From Otatea glauca (lineage: Eukaryota > Streptophyta > Magnoliopsida > Poales > Poaceae): a stretch of DNA of 64,000 nt. Position 1 is the stretch's first letter; the number at the start of each line of letters is the position of its first letter. Positions 43,528 to 56,318 of this stretch are shown in pieces. The stretch is from positions 72,532,382 to 72,596,381 of the forward strand of contig CM070713.1 in NCBI GenBank assembly GCA_036346275.1. Direction: 5' to 3'. The notes beneath the pieces are model-generated. The model saw only the letters and a list, made by a program, of their open reading frames with translations. It was not told the origin of the DNA and did not search any database. The position numbers and the translations under genes are program-made.

Positions 43528-46500
43528 ACGTCCGTTCATGTACTAGATACAAAGGTGCATGGTGCCACGGTGGTGTGTATATATGGATCGGATATGGTAA
43601 CTGCTTCTAAGCCATCAGCCGCAGGGGTATATTTCTTTGGGGGGTCAGTTGAATGCACGGGACTCTTTATTTCTGTCGTGCCGTGCAACCAAAACACATT
43701 TTTTAATTAAATAATCAAATCATGTCACGTGTTTATAAAAAATAAAATTGTATTTTTAAGTTATCATAGAGAGAAGTAGGTAATAATCGGACCAAGGGGA
43801 ACGGGTTTGGGTAAAAAAAGAGACGACGTTGGTTTCTTTGTTATTCCACAGCTATATATCGATGCGTTGTTTTTATTAGAGAGAAGGAGGAAGAGGACAG
43901 ACGACCACCACTAACTTATATATATTTATATATTAGTAAAGATATATTGCATTTGCAAATTTCAATGCTATGCAAATATATCTCCTGTGGTAGTGCTGTG
44001 CTGGTGAAGTGGTGATTGCCCTGCACACACGCACAAGCAAGCAGAGGCCTGCAAGCAGCTGCTGTGGCAGCTAGCCGCAGCAGCGTTGCCTCCCTGGCCT
44101 GGCGGTCCCTTGGATCGCAATTTGCAGCCCAAATCCAAATGCAATCTACTGCCATTTTGAAAGACCAACTTGAGTTGGCCTCGTCGCTCCTCGTGAACAA
44201 ATATGTTGCCTGCAAAGTGTTAACCTGTGGCCTGTGGGAAAACATTGGTACGTGGTGCCTGCTGCATGGCTTATCTGCGCACCTGTTATGTGTGTCCGTG
44301 ACGCAGGTGCTGTTCCCTTTTCTCCGCTAGTCTGCAGATGGACAACGTACAGCTAGCTCTTACACCCAACATTACTCCTATATATGCAGCCAACAATTAA
44401 CCAAACAGAAGTTACCGAATGTCATAGCAAATTATTGGACATGGATCCTGTGCAGTTTGAATGGGCCGTCTAATGTAAAAGCGATGCGCAAGATTTTTTG
44501 AGGTGCTATAGTAAAACACTGTAGCAACCATTTTTTTTAACGATCTAGGCTGCCGATTTGCTCGATCCAACGGTTGAATTGAATGTACCCGTTCAAGCTG
44601 CAAGGATCTGTGTCCCAAATTCTTGCAGGTTACTCCTCCTCGGCTATAGTTAGTAATTGTGACATGGATTTTGGCTTGTAGGGATATTAACATCGGTACA
44701 GTTAACGGTCCAGTTAGTGTAACTAGTGCCGTCCTTTGCCTATCGTTCGTGTGCACAATTTGGAAAGTCGGATGGTTTAAATGAAGATGCACGCTCTACA
44801 GTATCTCCTTTTGAGATGTTTCGAATATCTGGAGTTGCTTCTGTTTCCAGAAACTGATTCCCAACCGGACGAAAAGAAAAGGGAGTAGGGGTTGGACACA
44901 AGGACATGTACCGTTTTGAGTGCACTATGGACAAAACTACCGGTCAGTGGTATTATTACTGCAGAGGTACGACACTCTATATGTGCACGAATCAATGTAT
45001 GCATGCCATGAAATAGTTGTTGATCCATGCCTGCATATGCCAAATTTTAATGCAAGTTGATGTTTTGTGAATGACTTTAACACTTAACTAAAAAATTTGA
45101 GGGATTTCTGCCAGTTTGGGCTATTGGACCCAACCCTACACAAAAACTGATGAGTGCAATGTGTCTTGCACTCCTTACTACCTCTCCTCGCACTGCACCT
45201 CGTTGATTCTGATCGAGAAGAGAGATGCGCTGCTGCCACCCTTCCCGCATCCTCCCTCCGGTCCGCCACCTTCGTCTTCGCTCCTCCTCATCTTCCTCTG
45301 GCACCTCTTTTCCTCACGCTTCCATCTCGTTCACCACTGCTGCTGTCGTGGCCGTCTTCTCCATCTCGGGAGTCATCCCACGCCTCCTTCCTACCTCGCG
45401 GCGCTTTTGATGCATCTCCCAAATATAAGAAAAAGAAAGGGGCATGCGGCAGAGAGTCCCTCGGCGGCGGATCACGGCACAGTGCATCAAGCAATCGGCT
45501 TCGCTGATGGTGTTGGCAACACTCGGCTTAAACTTTGCAAGAGATGAAGATTCAAGGCTTAAACTTCCGGTGCACGTACGAATCGTTAAGACATCCAACG
45601 GTTAGAATTTAAGTGATATATCACAAAAAGTTTTAGTCTGGTGTTGTATATCAATTCCGTAACGTTCCAAGCCAAAGGTTTGCATCACACGATAGGGTCA
45701 TCTCTGCATGCACCTTACAGCCGCAATGGCATCTTGGCTCGGGCCAGCCCGTACCACATTGTTCGCACCAAAGACTGATCCTTTCTTTGGATTAAGGTGG
45801 CATGTCGGTGTCATTGCCAACTGTGGTACAATGTATCATAGTGCTAATCATCATGAGTTTATGTTTGGGTAAAGAGTAAATCATACAAAACAACAAAATG
45901 AGTTTTTTTGTGGAACATCTCAAAGGTTCTAAATACTGTACTAAAGGAACTTCTAATTTAGTTAGCAAGTTAAAATCTAAGGTTATGTACATGTATCTTT
46001 CCCATCTGTACTGGATATATCAATCACCCCACTATAGGTAGTTTACTTGCCTCTCTAGATCTACAGCTGCAAGTTCCCAACTTGCGAGCTGCACAAGTCC
46101 ATTAGGTCAGGTCGTATATGCATCAATGCATCCAAGGTAGGATTTATATATGTACGTATAGATGAACACATAATAATTTCTGTGCGTACTAATATTGCAA
46201 ATATTATAAAACCAAGAAAGAAGGTGATAATTATGGAACAACTGAATTCCCAACTCTTAACTAGAAAGGGTAGGCTTGAAACTTCAAGAAAGTTCTGATC
46301 CATGGATGCCATTCATGGGACCCGTTTCAAAAGCCAATTCCAAGTTTGTTTTCTCCTAGCGGATGAGCCCGAGCATGCACCCCGGTATGTCCAAGCCAAC
46401 TGCCACAGGATCATATCCACAAGATATCCACCCAGACACATGGGGCCTCTGAATTGATAAGCACAGACACAAACACATGGCGTTGTTCAGCTAAAGTTAG

Positions 46501-47067
46501 CATCTCTGTTCGTGAGTAGTTTTATTTGCGCGCGAGCGCGCGCATACTTTGCAAGCTATACATTATTCGATTCGATCGATCAGTACGTGATTTCGACGTG
46601 CATAGTTGCGTACTGTTGAAAGATACAAAGTAACACGTCGGTACTGGTGCATTTGATACCACCATGCTGTCATGTATTCGCATCACAAGTTCACAACACA
46701 GCCGGCTCAGGAAATTATTTTTGAGTGGTGCGCTGGGCCGATGCAGTGATGTAGAGTGTAGTCAAAGCAAGGTCAACCAGAATGCTGTGAAGCTATGAAC
46801 CAGAACCAATGAATAGCTAGCTCCCCATATCGTCCAAGCATGCACCACAAGTCAGATACAGACTACAGAAAAATAAAACTGAGACACTGAGTTATAAAAA
46901 AAACTGATACAGACTACAGTCATCACTAGGAGCCAAACTAACATCTAGAAACACCGGACTACTCGGCATTAAGGCCAGATACTATTTAATTAGTCCAATT
47001 AAATGAAACCAGGTCTGGCCTTTCCTCAATTGTAGATGGTTCCTTAGGTACCCACTGTCATAGATAC
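43528..47067. other. spacer, no accepted gene
   Basis: Mixed composition. 43970-44150 has minus- and plus-strand frames without motif. 44500-44640 holds a sequence with CACTGTAGCAACC and GATCCAACGGTTGAATTG, of a kind often repeated in grass genomes. 45160-45430 is a pyrimidine-rich plus strand (CTCCTC runs) with overlapping frames. A GCGCGCGAGCGCGCGC palindrome lies at about 46528-46543. I see no conserved protein. Confidence 0.35.
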
Positions 47068-47075
47068 ATCTGCAG

Positions 47076-48489
47076 CAGGGTTCAAAAAACCGTCGAAAAC
47101 CGCTCGGTTTTCGCGAAAACCGGCCGTACCGAGCCGGTTCGGTAATTAAAACCGTTCGGAAAACCGGTCAGATGAACAGTAAATTCAAAAAATGAAGAAA
47201 TTTAGCAACAAGTGTAAAAAAAATTTGAAATTTTTTTTGTGCGTTCCTGAGGTAACCCTAATGATTTTATAAAATTTTCAGATTATTATCAAATATGTAA
47301 AGTTTTAAAAATTACAGCGGTAATCTTGTCACAATATATGCTCTTGATTTTTATTTTCTAGGGCACAAAATTAATTCTAATATTTATTAAACTTTTTTGA
47401 TGTTATAACGTCATCAAAATGATTATGTAAAATTTTGAGATGATGATCGATATGTGTATTTTTAAAAATTACGAAAGTGCTATTATCATTGTATATGCTC
47501 TTACATTTTTGATTTTATATGAGAAATAAATGAAGTCTAATATTTCTTGAAATTTTAGTACATGATCCTTTGGAACTATTTATATTTTTAGTAAAATTTT
47601 AGAATATAATAAATCATTTTACTATTTATAAAAATCTGACAGTGTATTTGTTCCTTTTCATTAATTTCTATTTTAGATTTTTTAGAAGAAATAAATGATT
47701 TAAAAAATTGTAAAAATTTCTCTTAGGTGTTTTATAGATTAATTGGGATTTTTTTTACATTCTTAAATTTTTGTTTGCAATTTTTTCAATTTGTTCTTAT
47801 ATTTTCACTATTTTTCCTTACATCGCCGGTTTGATGTTAGTTCATGTAGGTCGAACATGTTATTTTTGCGACAATGGAAGAGTGACGAAGCTATGCTTAT
47901 GCCTACTCCACAACTTCAATTTAAATGCATTATAATGTAAATGGTGTTGATAAGTAAATGGTAGTGAAATTGCAAATGATTTTGCTTTGTAGTTATGTAA
48001 ATGCTGATTTTTGCACTTATGTGATTGTAGTATTGCAATGAAAGATTATTTATTTATATATTATTGCTAAATACATAACTTACAACTTCTAATTCTCTAA
48101 AATATAGCAAAGGTCATGTCGATTTTTTTCCAAATTTAGGAGAGATCATTCTGGAATTTTTCACGTTTTCACATACCTTATTTATATATTTATTATATTT
48201 TTACTCAATTTTAACCTTTCCTGTATTTCTACAAATTTTACAATATTTTTTTGCATTTTTTCCCAATTGTTTTCGATTTTCCCCCAATTTTCCAACCTCG
48301 GGCGGTTTTCTCCAAAAACCGCTCGGTTTTTCGTCAAAAACCGCGGTTTTCGTGATCTCGTTTGACCAAATTTCAAAATTTTCAAATTTGTAAACCGTTC
48401 GGTTTTTCACGGTTTTCGAGCGGTTTACCGCGAAAACCGGTACCGCCGACTCCGCGAAAACCGCCCGCGAAACGGTTTCGTGAACCCTA
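47076..48489. mobile_element. non-autonomous hAT element (hAT-3), 1414 bp
   Basis: Perfect 8-bp duplications ATCTGCAG (47068-47075 and 48490-48497). Ends CAGGGTTCA and TGAACCCTA are inverted. Next to both ends lie clusters of AAAACCG and its complement (about four at 47095-47180 and five or more at 48300-48475), which look like transposase-binding subterminal repeats. The interior is AT-rich with no transposase. Confidence 0.9.
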
Positions 48490-48566
48490 ATCTGCAGTTA
48501 AGATGTTTGGTCGCCATTGGCAGCACGGTTAGCGCGTCTCTTATTTCCACGTGTCGAAAGTACTAA

Positions 48567-49008
48567 GGGTGTGTTTGCTCGGTGGGATGAGGTTGAATGA
48601 GATGGGATGTTCGTGTACTATTTGGTTCCATTATTTTAGGGGAGTGTCTAGCCTTCATCCGGATGTTTTGTTTCTTACAAACATCCAAATTTTAGACCTT
48701 TAGATCAAAGTATCAAATCATCCATCAAAACAAAATCCCACCTCCCTTTCACATCTTACGGATCTCACCGCAGATCCAATGCTCCAAAATTTGGATGTTT
48801 TTTTGCTAAGAAAACATCCGGGTGATGTTTATCAAAACCCTTATTTTAAATGAATGGAATGGTTCAGTATCTATAGAAAATATTTCTCAAATTTGTATCT
48901 CACCATCCAGAACGGGATGATTCCATTCAAACAACCAAACATATAGATGACTTTTTTCTTAAATTATCTCATACATATACCACTTGGTACAAGCAACCAA
49001 GCACACTA
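48567..49008. mobile_element. Tourist-type MITE carrying a second MITE
   Basis: TAA duplications at 48564-48566 and 49009-49011. The left end GGGTGTGTTTGCTCGG and right end (complement AGTGTGCTTGGTTGC) match the MITE at 27443-27674, in reverse orientation (shared TTAAATTATCTCAT-CATATACCACTTGGTA region). A 202-bp element is inserted at 48639-48840. Confidence 0.85.
48639..48840. mobile_element. hAT-type MITE, 202 bp, nested in Tourist MITE
   Basis: Perfect 8-bp duplications TTATTTTA (48631-48638 and 48841-48848). Inverted ends: GGGGAGTGTCTAGCCTTCAT at the left, with CCGGATGTTTT shared in inverse at the right (AAAACATCCGG, about 48811-48821), ending ATCAAAACCC. The 8-bp duplication suggests hAT. 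Confidence 0.85.
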
Positions 49009-49011
49009 TAA

Positions 49012-49480
49012 GTGACGAAGTACCACACTATGTACATGAACAGTCGCGTTGAATGGCGCAGACGTAGATCAACGGCGTCCATTCTTTTCACTTCAGTCCC
49101 AGTAAAACCTCTTTTACTAGCACTCCTGACACTGAAATATGCCCCAATATATCGGTTCGAGACGCAAGTACAGAAACCGCGTACAAACGCACCAGCCGCA
49201 GCAGAGAGCCAGAGAGGCAGAGCGCCCCCAATAAATTAAAAACCGCCAACCCAACCTGGGGCGGCTACGGCGCAGGGCAGGGCAGGGCCCCTGGGCCAGG
49301 CTGCGCGTCCCGGTCAATTCAGCGGAGCATCAGAGCTAGCGATCGCATTCAAAGCCCCAACTCCCAAGCCGGAGGTGGCCCGGTCGGGCGCGGAGGGGCA
49401 AGGAACGCGTGCGCTTGCCTGCCCTCGTCGTCGTTGGTCGCACGCACGTCCCGCTACGCCTACGCGCGTGTGGGATCGAT
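49012..49480. other. spacer passing into GC-rich island
   Basis: Becomes GC-rich from about 49180. No conserved coding motif. Contains CAGGGCAGGGCAGGG near 49274. Possible start of a promoter or first-exon island of a host gene, but no gene body follows. Confidence 0.35.
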
Positions 49481-49492
49481 CGATCGGGTCGC

Positions 49493-49520
49493 GGGGGCGG
49501 GGGCGGGGGCGGGGGCGGGG
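49493..49520 (+). other. G-rich repeat with G-quadruplex potential
   Basis: Five runs of four to five G separated by single C in 28 bases, within a GC-rich island (49190-49790). The pattern meets the usual G-quadruplex rule (four or more runs of at least three G, loops of one base). Confidence 0.75.
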
Positions 49521-51660
49521 CCGGTCGACTCGACTCGGCGCCAAGTCGCCAACCACCGGCGCGCCTGCACTCGTGGGAGGGCGCACCGGCCCACCCGCGC
49601 GTAGACGCCGCCTGGGCAACAGGCTCGGTGTGCGAGACCCCATCATCGGCCGAGGCGGTGCGTGGCAACGCGCCGGCCGGGCCACCCGGCCCTCTCGTCA
49701 CGTCTTTTTCGCCGTTTTTATGGCTCTGCCCCCGCGCTTGCGAGCCTGCCTTGCATGGGGCCCCGTCCACTCCGACCGGTAGCTAGGGTGCCAAACGCTG
49801 TACGCCTAGATCTCATCCTCATCTACCTTGTGATATCGATGCCTACATGGCTACAAGATATGTAGAATTGTAGACTAGTTCAGTACTGGATAACTAACGC
49901 TAACCACTCGATCGATCGGTATTTCTGTAGAGGTAACTAGCCGAGTAAAGTCGATGGATGCATGGATGGATGCGGGCAAGTTGCAGTGTAGATTCCGGAA
50001 ATTGCTTGAGGACGACGACTTGATGGCCTGATGGGTGTGGCTGCATGCGATCGATCGATAGGACCGTGAATGGTGAATTTATGGGCGGCTGGCTAATCGG
50101 ACGCTTCCATGCAAGACCAGCTTTGCCAGGGAGAGAACCTAACAGGTGTACCAACATGTGTCCGGAATAGGAGGACCCCCACCCAAAACCTGCGACTCTG
50201 GACCATCTGGAAAAGGAGGAAAAGTGGTAGCGACATTTTGGTAAGAAAGGCAATCGATCTGAACGAGAAGGACCATCCGATCGGTTGTTCATGCAACGAA
50301 AGATCTAAGTCTGTCGCTAGCAAACTAGAACACTTCAACGCTACATATTTAACGACTCTAATATCTTTTGTTTTGGCAGCCTAGCTAGTACAGCTCGCCA
50401 TGTTAGTGTTTGTTTGGAATGTAGGCAACACAAAATGAGGAATGGGAAACATACAAATTGATTGGGGTACAGTTTCGATCAACTTAACTTTAGCTAGATA
50501 TTTTCAAGTACGTACAAAAATAAGAAGATTCCGTGGATCGATCTCAACAAAATAACACCTTAATATTTTTTGAACAAAATAGCAAACCTTATAATTTCTA
50601 TTACCTAAGTTAATTATAATTATAATAAATATTTACGAAGTGTTATAAAATACGTGTAGGACATGTGCATATACTAGTATACTAAATAATGAAAATCCAC
50701 ATGTTTGAAAACAACCTTAATCAAACATGGGGCGAGGTAATGGCAATCAAACCTAATCATTATCTTTAGACAATTGTAACAATCTTAAAAGATCGTCCTC
50801 ACTTTTAAATTTGGAATGACATGAGAGCTCACAACTACATTTTAACTAATTTTCATTTGTCAATAAGAGAATCATGCATCTTTGAATCTACTTGGCACCA
50901 ATAATTATGTTGGATAATTCAAAACCCATGCGCCAGCTAGCCAAGTTAACCCAAAACACCCCAAAAATCACCTAAAAAGACCAAACACCACTTGACATTG
51001 ATGCTTGATGCTTCCCTGCCGGTTGCTATCGACTATAGTGGAGTAGTACATCCCATAAAGACATCACATTGACAGGGTTCAGCGCAGGGAAGAGACAGAA
51101 TAACTCAAGAAAACGAGAAATAATTACTCCTTTAAACAAATCTAGTGATGATGAATAATGCTTTTTCACCTTCCCAATCTTCACCAACCTCTCCTACATC
51201 CCTACAAAATCTCTAAAATAAAAAATTGTCCCATAAAAAGCAAATTAACTGCTAAAAAATACAGTACTTATTCTAGCAACCTCCTTTCCTTCGTATCATG
51301 GCATGTGGTGGATGTGCGATACAAACAACAGTGATGAAATCAATAGCATAATGTAAACCAAGCCCAACAGCAGAAACACGGTATAAGCCAAGACAGAGCT
51401 CGACCAAACATAGCAGTGAAGCTGAGAGGATAGCGCAAGCTAAATCAATCATAACAAATTTACACTGTGGGTAATATCATTCTTAACCGTAGCAAAGTTA
51501 GTAGTAAAAGAAAATGAAAGGAACGGCAGAGGCAATACTGTAAATACAGGGAATCGAGGAGGGCATGCAGGAGGCCAGGAGCAGAGGGCTAGCTAGGGGG
51601 AGAGCAGCTGGTTACCGTCCGCAATACGCGGGCCGGGCCCGCGCGCAGGATGTGACCGGG
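49521..51660. other. spacer: end of GC island, then AT-rich
   Basis: 49521-49790 is GC-rich with frames on all strands, no motif. 49880-50340 has scattered GATCGATC palindromes. 50400-51540 is AT-rich with no coding or mobile-element signal. 51560-51660 turns GC-rich. Confidence 0.35.
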
Positions 51661-51670
51661 CCCTTAGGGC

Positions 51671-51761
51671 CCACGTGGCGGGGTGACGTCAGTGGAAAAG
51701 TGATTGATGGACGTGGCCTAGGGATCCAGGCAGGAAGATTCCAACTGTCTGGATGACGTGG
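51671..51761. promoter_or_regulatory. cluster of four ACGT-core motifs (bZIP-type)
   Basis: CCACGTGG (51671-51678), TGACGTCA (51684-51691), GACGTGGC (51710-51717) and TGACGTGG (51754-51761) lie within 91 bases. These are G-box, C-box/CRE-like and ABRE-like elements recognised by plant bZIP factors. The surrounding sequence is GC-rich, as in grass promoters. No gene follows; copia-2 begins 338 bases downstream. Confidence 0.6.
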
Positions 51762-52093
51762 CGCCGGCCATCCAATCCCGATCGCCCTCGTCGGTCCCTC
51801 TCGCTCCTACGGCCCTATCCCCTGCTTATCTACCTGGAGCGGTTTCAGTAGTGGTGGTTGCCAGTTCAGTACGCAGGAGGGGAGTAGCAGTTCTCGGGGA
51901 TCCCTCCCCAATCGTCAATTCGTCAGTCACTACCATGATGCCCATCCGTCCATGCGCAACGCTTGCCTGAAACATTCTCTCCTCCTTTTGAGGCATAAGC
52001 CGTGGTATCAGGTGCTATGTTCGGTAAGATAATCTGTCGATTAGTAACAGCTACTAGTAGCAAAGGTGGCTAGCTACTGCCTCGTTGTAAGCC
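51762..52093. other. GC-rich to neutral spacer before copia-2
   Basis: One short plus-strand frame (51758-51970) without motif. Could be 5' UTR of a gene associated with the motif cluster, but that is speculative. Ends at the left TGTAA duplication of copia-2 (52094-52098). Confidence 0.3.
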
Positions 52094-52098
52094 TGTAA

Positions 52099-52319
52099 TG
52101 TTAAGGAACCTCGTTATCGAATAGTCCGGTGTTCCCGAACAGATCTGAATTGGAGAACAGAAAGAGAGAGAGACACGTGTTTAGGGAAGCGGCAGTGAAA
52201 TTCTTTATGCTAATGAATGCTTGTACATTAAGGGGACCCTCCTCCTTTTATAAGCGCTCAACTAGGGTTTTGGCTAAGGGACCACATGGGCCTTGATGGG
52301 CTATTAGGGTTTCCCAACA
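52099..52319 (-). repeat. copia-2 3' LTR, 221 bp
   Basis: TG...CA ends. Minus-strand TATA box TTATAAAAGGAGG near 52255-52240. Compared with the 5' LTR it shows a few substitutions (C/T near 52110, G/T near 52130) and several one- to three-base indels. Confidence 0.95.
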
Positions 52320-52340
52320 CTCCTGGGCCCTTTGCCTTGA
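52320..52340 (-). promoter_or_regulatory. copia-2 polypurine tract (candidate)
   Basis: The minus strand reads CAAAGGGCCCAGGAG directly before the 3' LTR, a purine-rich stretch in the required position. Confidence 0.6.
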
Positions 52341-52559
52341 GATGCATATGCCTCATTAAAACTCGGAAAAACCAGTGGGAAAAATACTTGGAGAAAGAGT
52401 ACATAGCATACGTTACTATGTTGCACGAATTGCCTCGTTAAAAACCTTATGCAAGAAAACTTCATGAAAAACTTGCTAAGGAAAAGAGTACAATTCACCC
52501 AACTTCAATTGCTAATCTTCGAGATTTATGTTGGGTATTCATAATTCATGCTTGAGATT

Positions 52560-55500
52560 CATGTGGGAGTATGTGACATATCTCCCCCTGAAATCTGCAC
52601 TTCTCTAAGTCTCATCATCCCAATTCCTTTCACGCACCTTTCAAAGGTAGATGCTGGGAGTAATTTAGTGAACAAATTTGCAAGATTTTCACATGACTTA
52701 GTATGCAATATCTTGATCTCGTTCATCTTATGCAATTCATGAGCATAGAAGAACTTGGGGTTGATATGCTTCGTGAGATTGCTCTTCACATAACCCATTT
52801 GTGCTTGAGCAACACAAGCTGCATTATCTTCATAAATTATCGTGGGAGTTTGCTCAATGTTCAAACCACACGACTTACGGATGTGGTGAACCATTCTTGA
52901 GCCATGCACATTCACGGGATGCTTCATACAAAGCGATGATTTCGAGTGGTTTGTCGGCGTCGAGACAAAGTGCCGCTTAGACGACTTCCAAGAAATTGCT
53001 GTTCCTCCACATAGGAAAACATAGCGGTTTGGGACTTGCCGGTATGCGGTCCGATAAGTACCCGACATCGGCATAGCCAACCAAATTCAATTCATTATTT
53101 CTTCGAAAAAGCAGACCAAGGTCTTTGCTTCCTTGGAGGTAACGGAAGATGTCCGATCCTTTCAATGCCTTTTGGTGGGTTACGCATTGTCTGAGCTAGC
53201 AAATTCACAGTGACGCAATGTCCGGTCTAGTGCTATTCGCAAGGTACATGGCGCTCAATTGCACTCGGATATGGGAATTCTGCTCCCAGAACTTCCTCCC
53301 TCTTCTCTAGGTGCGTATGGATCTAGGTGCGCTTGGAGTGACCTTGACCATTGGAGTCTTCGCAGGATATGCTTTTCAAATCCAAATCTTTCCAACACTT
53401 TCTGCGTGTAGGTTGATTGATGTACCAAGATTCCTCCTTGGACATGTTCAAGCCGCAAGCCTAAACAAAACTTGGTTTTACCCAAATCTTTCATTTCAAA
53501 CTCGGACTTCAAGTATGAGCATGCCTCTTCAATTTCTTCATCAGTCCCTATGATGCTCAAGTCATCTACATAGACGGAGATTATCTGAGAATCCATTCGG
53601 GATCATTGTATAAACACACATGGACAATCTTATTTGTTTGTGTAGCCTTTCTTGCAGAGAAAGTCACTCAGCGATTGTACCACATTCTTCATATCGCTTG
53701 ACCCATACGGTGATTTCTCAATTTCACACTGCAGGTTTCTATTTGCTCCATCTTGGTTGGGATAGGAATTCCTTCCGTACTTTCATGTATATCTCGAATC
53801 CAAGTTTCCATACAAGTAGGTGTGACAACATCCATTAGCTTCATTCTCAACTTCAAGTTGACTGCCATTGAGATCAAATATCTAAAGGTAATTCCTCCCA
53901 TGACCGGAGAATAGGTTTCTTCATAATCAACTCCGGGCGTTGAGTGAAACCTTGAGCTACAAGCCTTGCTTTATACCTTACAACCGTTGTTTTCATTTCT
54001 CTTAGAACAAAGACCCATTTGTGACCTACGGGGTTTATATGGGAAGGTGTGCGGCATACGGCCCAAACACCTCTCTCTTGTTCAGAGAGACTAACTTTGC
54101 GATGATTGCCTTTTCCATTCTTCCCAATCTAGCCTTTTCTTGCACTCTGCGAAGATGCAGGCTCGGGATAATGATCAATGATTGAGGCAATCTTCTTTGC
54201 AAAGTATGCATCAACGTTGGCTGTTGCTCTATTCAGGGATTCTCCTGTTATTACAAAGTTTATGGCCATTTCTTCATGGGGTGCTTCATGCACTTCTATT
54301 TGCTCTTATTGCTATTCCCTATCGCAGAGCAAGTTCCTTTAGCTTTTCATCGCCTATGTGTGCGCACACATTATTTCCGTGGCTTCCTTGATGGAAGATT
54401 CAAGTCAGGAATTGCCTTTCTGTTGGCTTCTTTCGGTGCAGTCTCAACTGGCTCCCTTCTTTCCTTGGGGCATTTTCGTGATTGGTTGTGGTAAGTCCTC
54501 TTGCCCGATTTTCTCAGGCGTCTCCGGGTACTTTGGGTTTGAGGAGCAGTTTCTGCTCTTTTCTTTGAGGCCTCTGAGCAGGTTGAGGATACCTTCTATT
54601 TTCTTTGGTATTTCCACCCTCTCGGTGCATTCCTTGCGGGTACATGCGACTTAACCACGCCCTTCGGATCACAAAATGATCAGGCGGTTCATTTGCTAAA
54701 TTCTGCAAATCAATTATCTTCTGGATTTCTTGATTTGCTTCATTAGTGCGGGGGTCATGTGCGGGGATCCCAGTGGAATGCCATATAATTTTCCGACATT
54801 TTTTATCCAAAGGTTGGTTTCCTCCCCCTAATGACGGGAAACGATCCTCGTCAAAAATGCAATCGTGAACAAGGGTGTATGCAAATCTCGATCATGGGTT
54901 CCAAATACGATTATGGATGCACTCTCATAACCAACGTATATCCCGGACTTGCGGAGAGGGCCCATTGCGATCCATTGAGGGTGGTATAGGTACATATACC
55001 ATACACCCAAATTTTCTAAGATGGGAGATCTTGGGATGATCCGTGCACAAAGTGCATAGGAGAATGGATGTTGTAGGCCGACGGTCTAAAATTGATAAGA
55101 GCTGCTGCGTGCGGGCTGCGTGTCCCCAACAAGTGTTGGGCAAGTTACAACTCTGCAAAAGCGGTGCGGCAATGAACTTAATCCTCTTTATTAGTGCTTA
55201 CGCTAGTCCATTCTGCGTATGGACGTGCGGTCTGAGTGCTCAATGCTATCCTGTTCTTTGTGCAATAATCATCAAATGACTTTGAAGTAAATTCTCGGCA
55301 TTGTCCATTCTAATGGACTTCACGCGATGATCGGGAAAGCATTCTTAATTCTTATGATCTGCGAGATCGACTTTGCAAAAGCATGGTTTCTTGTTGACAA
55401 CAAGCATACATGCGACCATTTCGAGGAAGCATCGATGAGCACCATAAAGTATCGAAGCGGCCACGGCAGGGCTGAATCGGACATAAATATCCCCTGGATA

Positions 55501-56110
55501 CGTTCCAGAATGCGGGGATTTCACTTTGCACTTTCATGATAGAGGTCTAGTTATTAATTTCGGTGGCACATGCATGGCACACAAAATCTTCATGATTCGG
55601 AAATTTTTAACATTAATGCCATGACCACGTGAGTTGTTCACTATATTCCTCATCATTCTAAGACCGGGATGACCTAATCTACCATGCCATAAAGAAAATA
55701 ACTCGAGCTTCTAAAAGCAGTCTTCAAGGAAGTATACACTTGGTGCATGAATATTCGTGTAGTACAACCCGATTCATATGAGGACATTTTTCTAATACCA
55801 TTTTCCACATACGCGTGCTTCACAATGCACAAGTATTCTTTGCCATTTTCTTTATTGGTTTCTACGTGAAAACCATTGGCGCGGATGTCTTTAAAGCTTA
55901 AGAGAGTCTTGCGTTGATTTGGGGTACAAAGGGCTTCTTCAATTACCAAAGTTGTACCCATAGGCAATATAATAGTGGCTCTTCTGAGCCGATTACATAT
56001 GAGTCGCTTCTGCGATCGTAGTAATCTTTCAGCGTTCTTCGTGATCATTGGAAATACTTAGACTCTCTTAAGATGGTATTTGTTGTGCCACTATCAACAA
56101 TGCATATCTC
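52560..56110 (-). pseudogene. copia-2 pol: protease, integrase, reverse transcriptase, RNase H, broken
   Basis: Pieces in minus-strand order: protease active site IVDSGTTNTIL (56087-56095 is DSG); core to about 55700 (TLLSFKDIRANGFH); GAG-pre-integrase LGHPGLRMMRNIV (about 55670); integrase C-terminal part HLRKFGCMVYVPIPP (about 55020); long charged linker (54800-54300); reverse transcriptase from about 54030 with the YVDD box (53572-53561) and YLKSEFEMKDLGKTKFCLGL; RNase H with GYADVGYLSD (about 53070) and YEDNAACVA (about 52830), ending near 52560 (LREVQISGGDMSHTPT). Multiple stops in integrase. The YVDD box is intact but the polyprotein is not. Confidence 0.9.
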
Positions 56111-56318
56111 TTCCATTTGGGCACTACACGATTTCTAGATAAAAGAAATATAATTCTAATCAGATAGAGGCAAAAACAATCCAAATATTACTTGCAAAAT
56201 TGAAGAATACTGGAATAAAGAATAAATTGCGTATTTATTCATGAAAGAAGTATGCTCTTCTAGAGCTTACAATTCATTATTCAAAGAAAATGCTAACAAC
56301 CATAATCTAAAAAAAACA

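Noticed and set aside
43916..44245. 109-residue minus-strand frame with Cys-rich middle
   Set aside because: No family resemblance and an equal-length frame on the opposite strand.
45084..45598. Overlapping Pro/Ser/Leu-rich frames on both strands
   Set aside because: Pyrimidine-rich composition explains them; no domain or splice structure recognised.
49314..49786. Several 120-145-residue frames in the GC island
   Set aside because: All six frames are nearly open; translations are Arg/Pro/Gly-rich with no motif.
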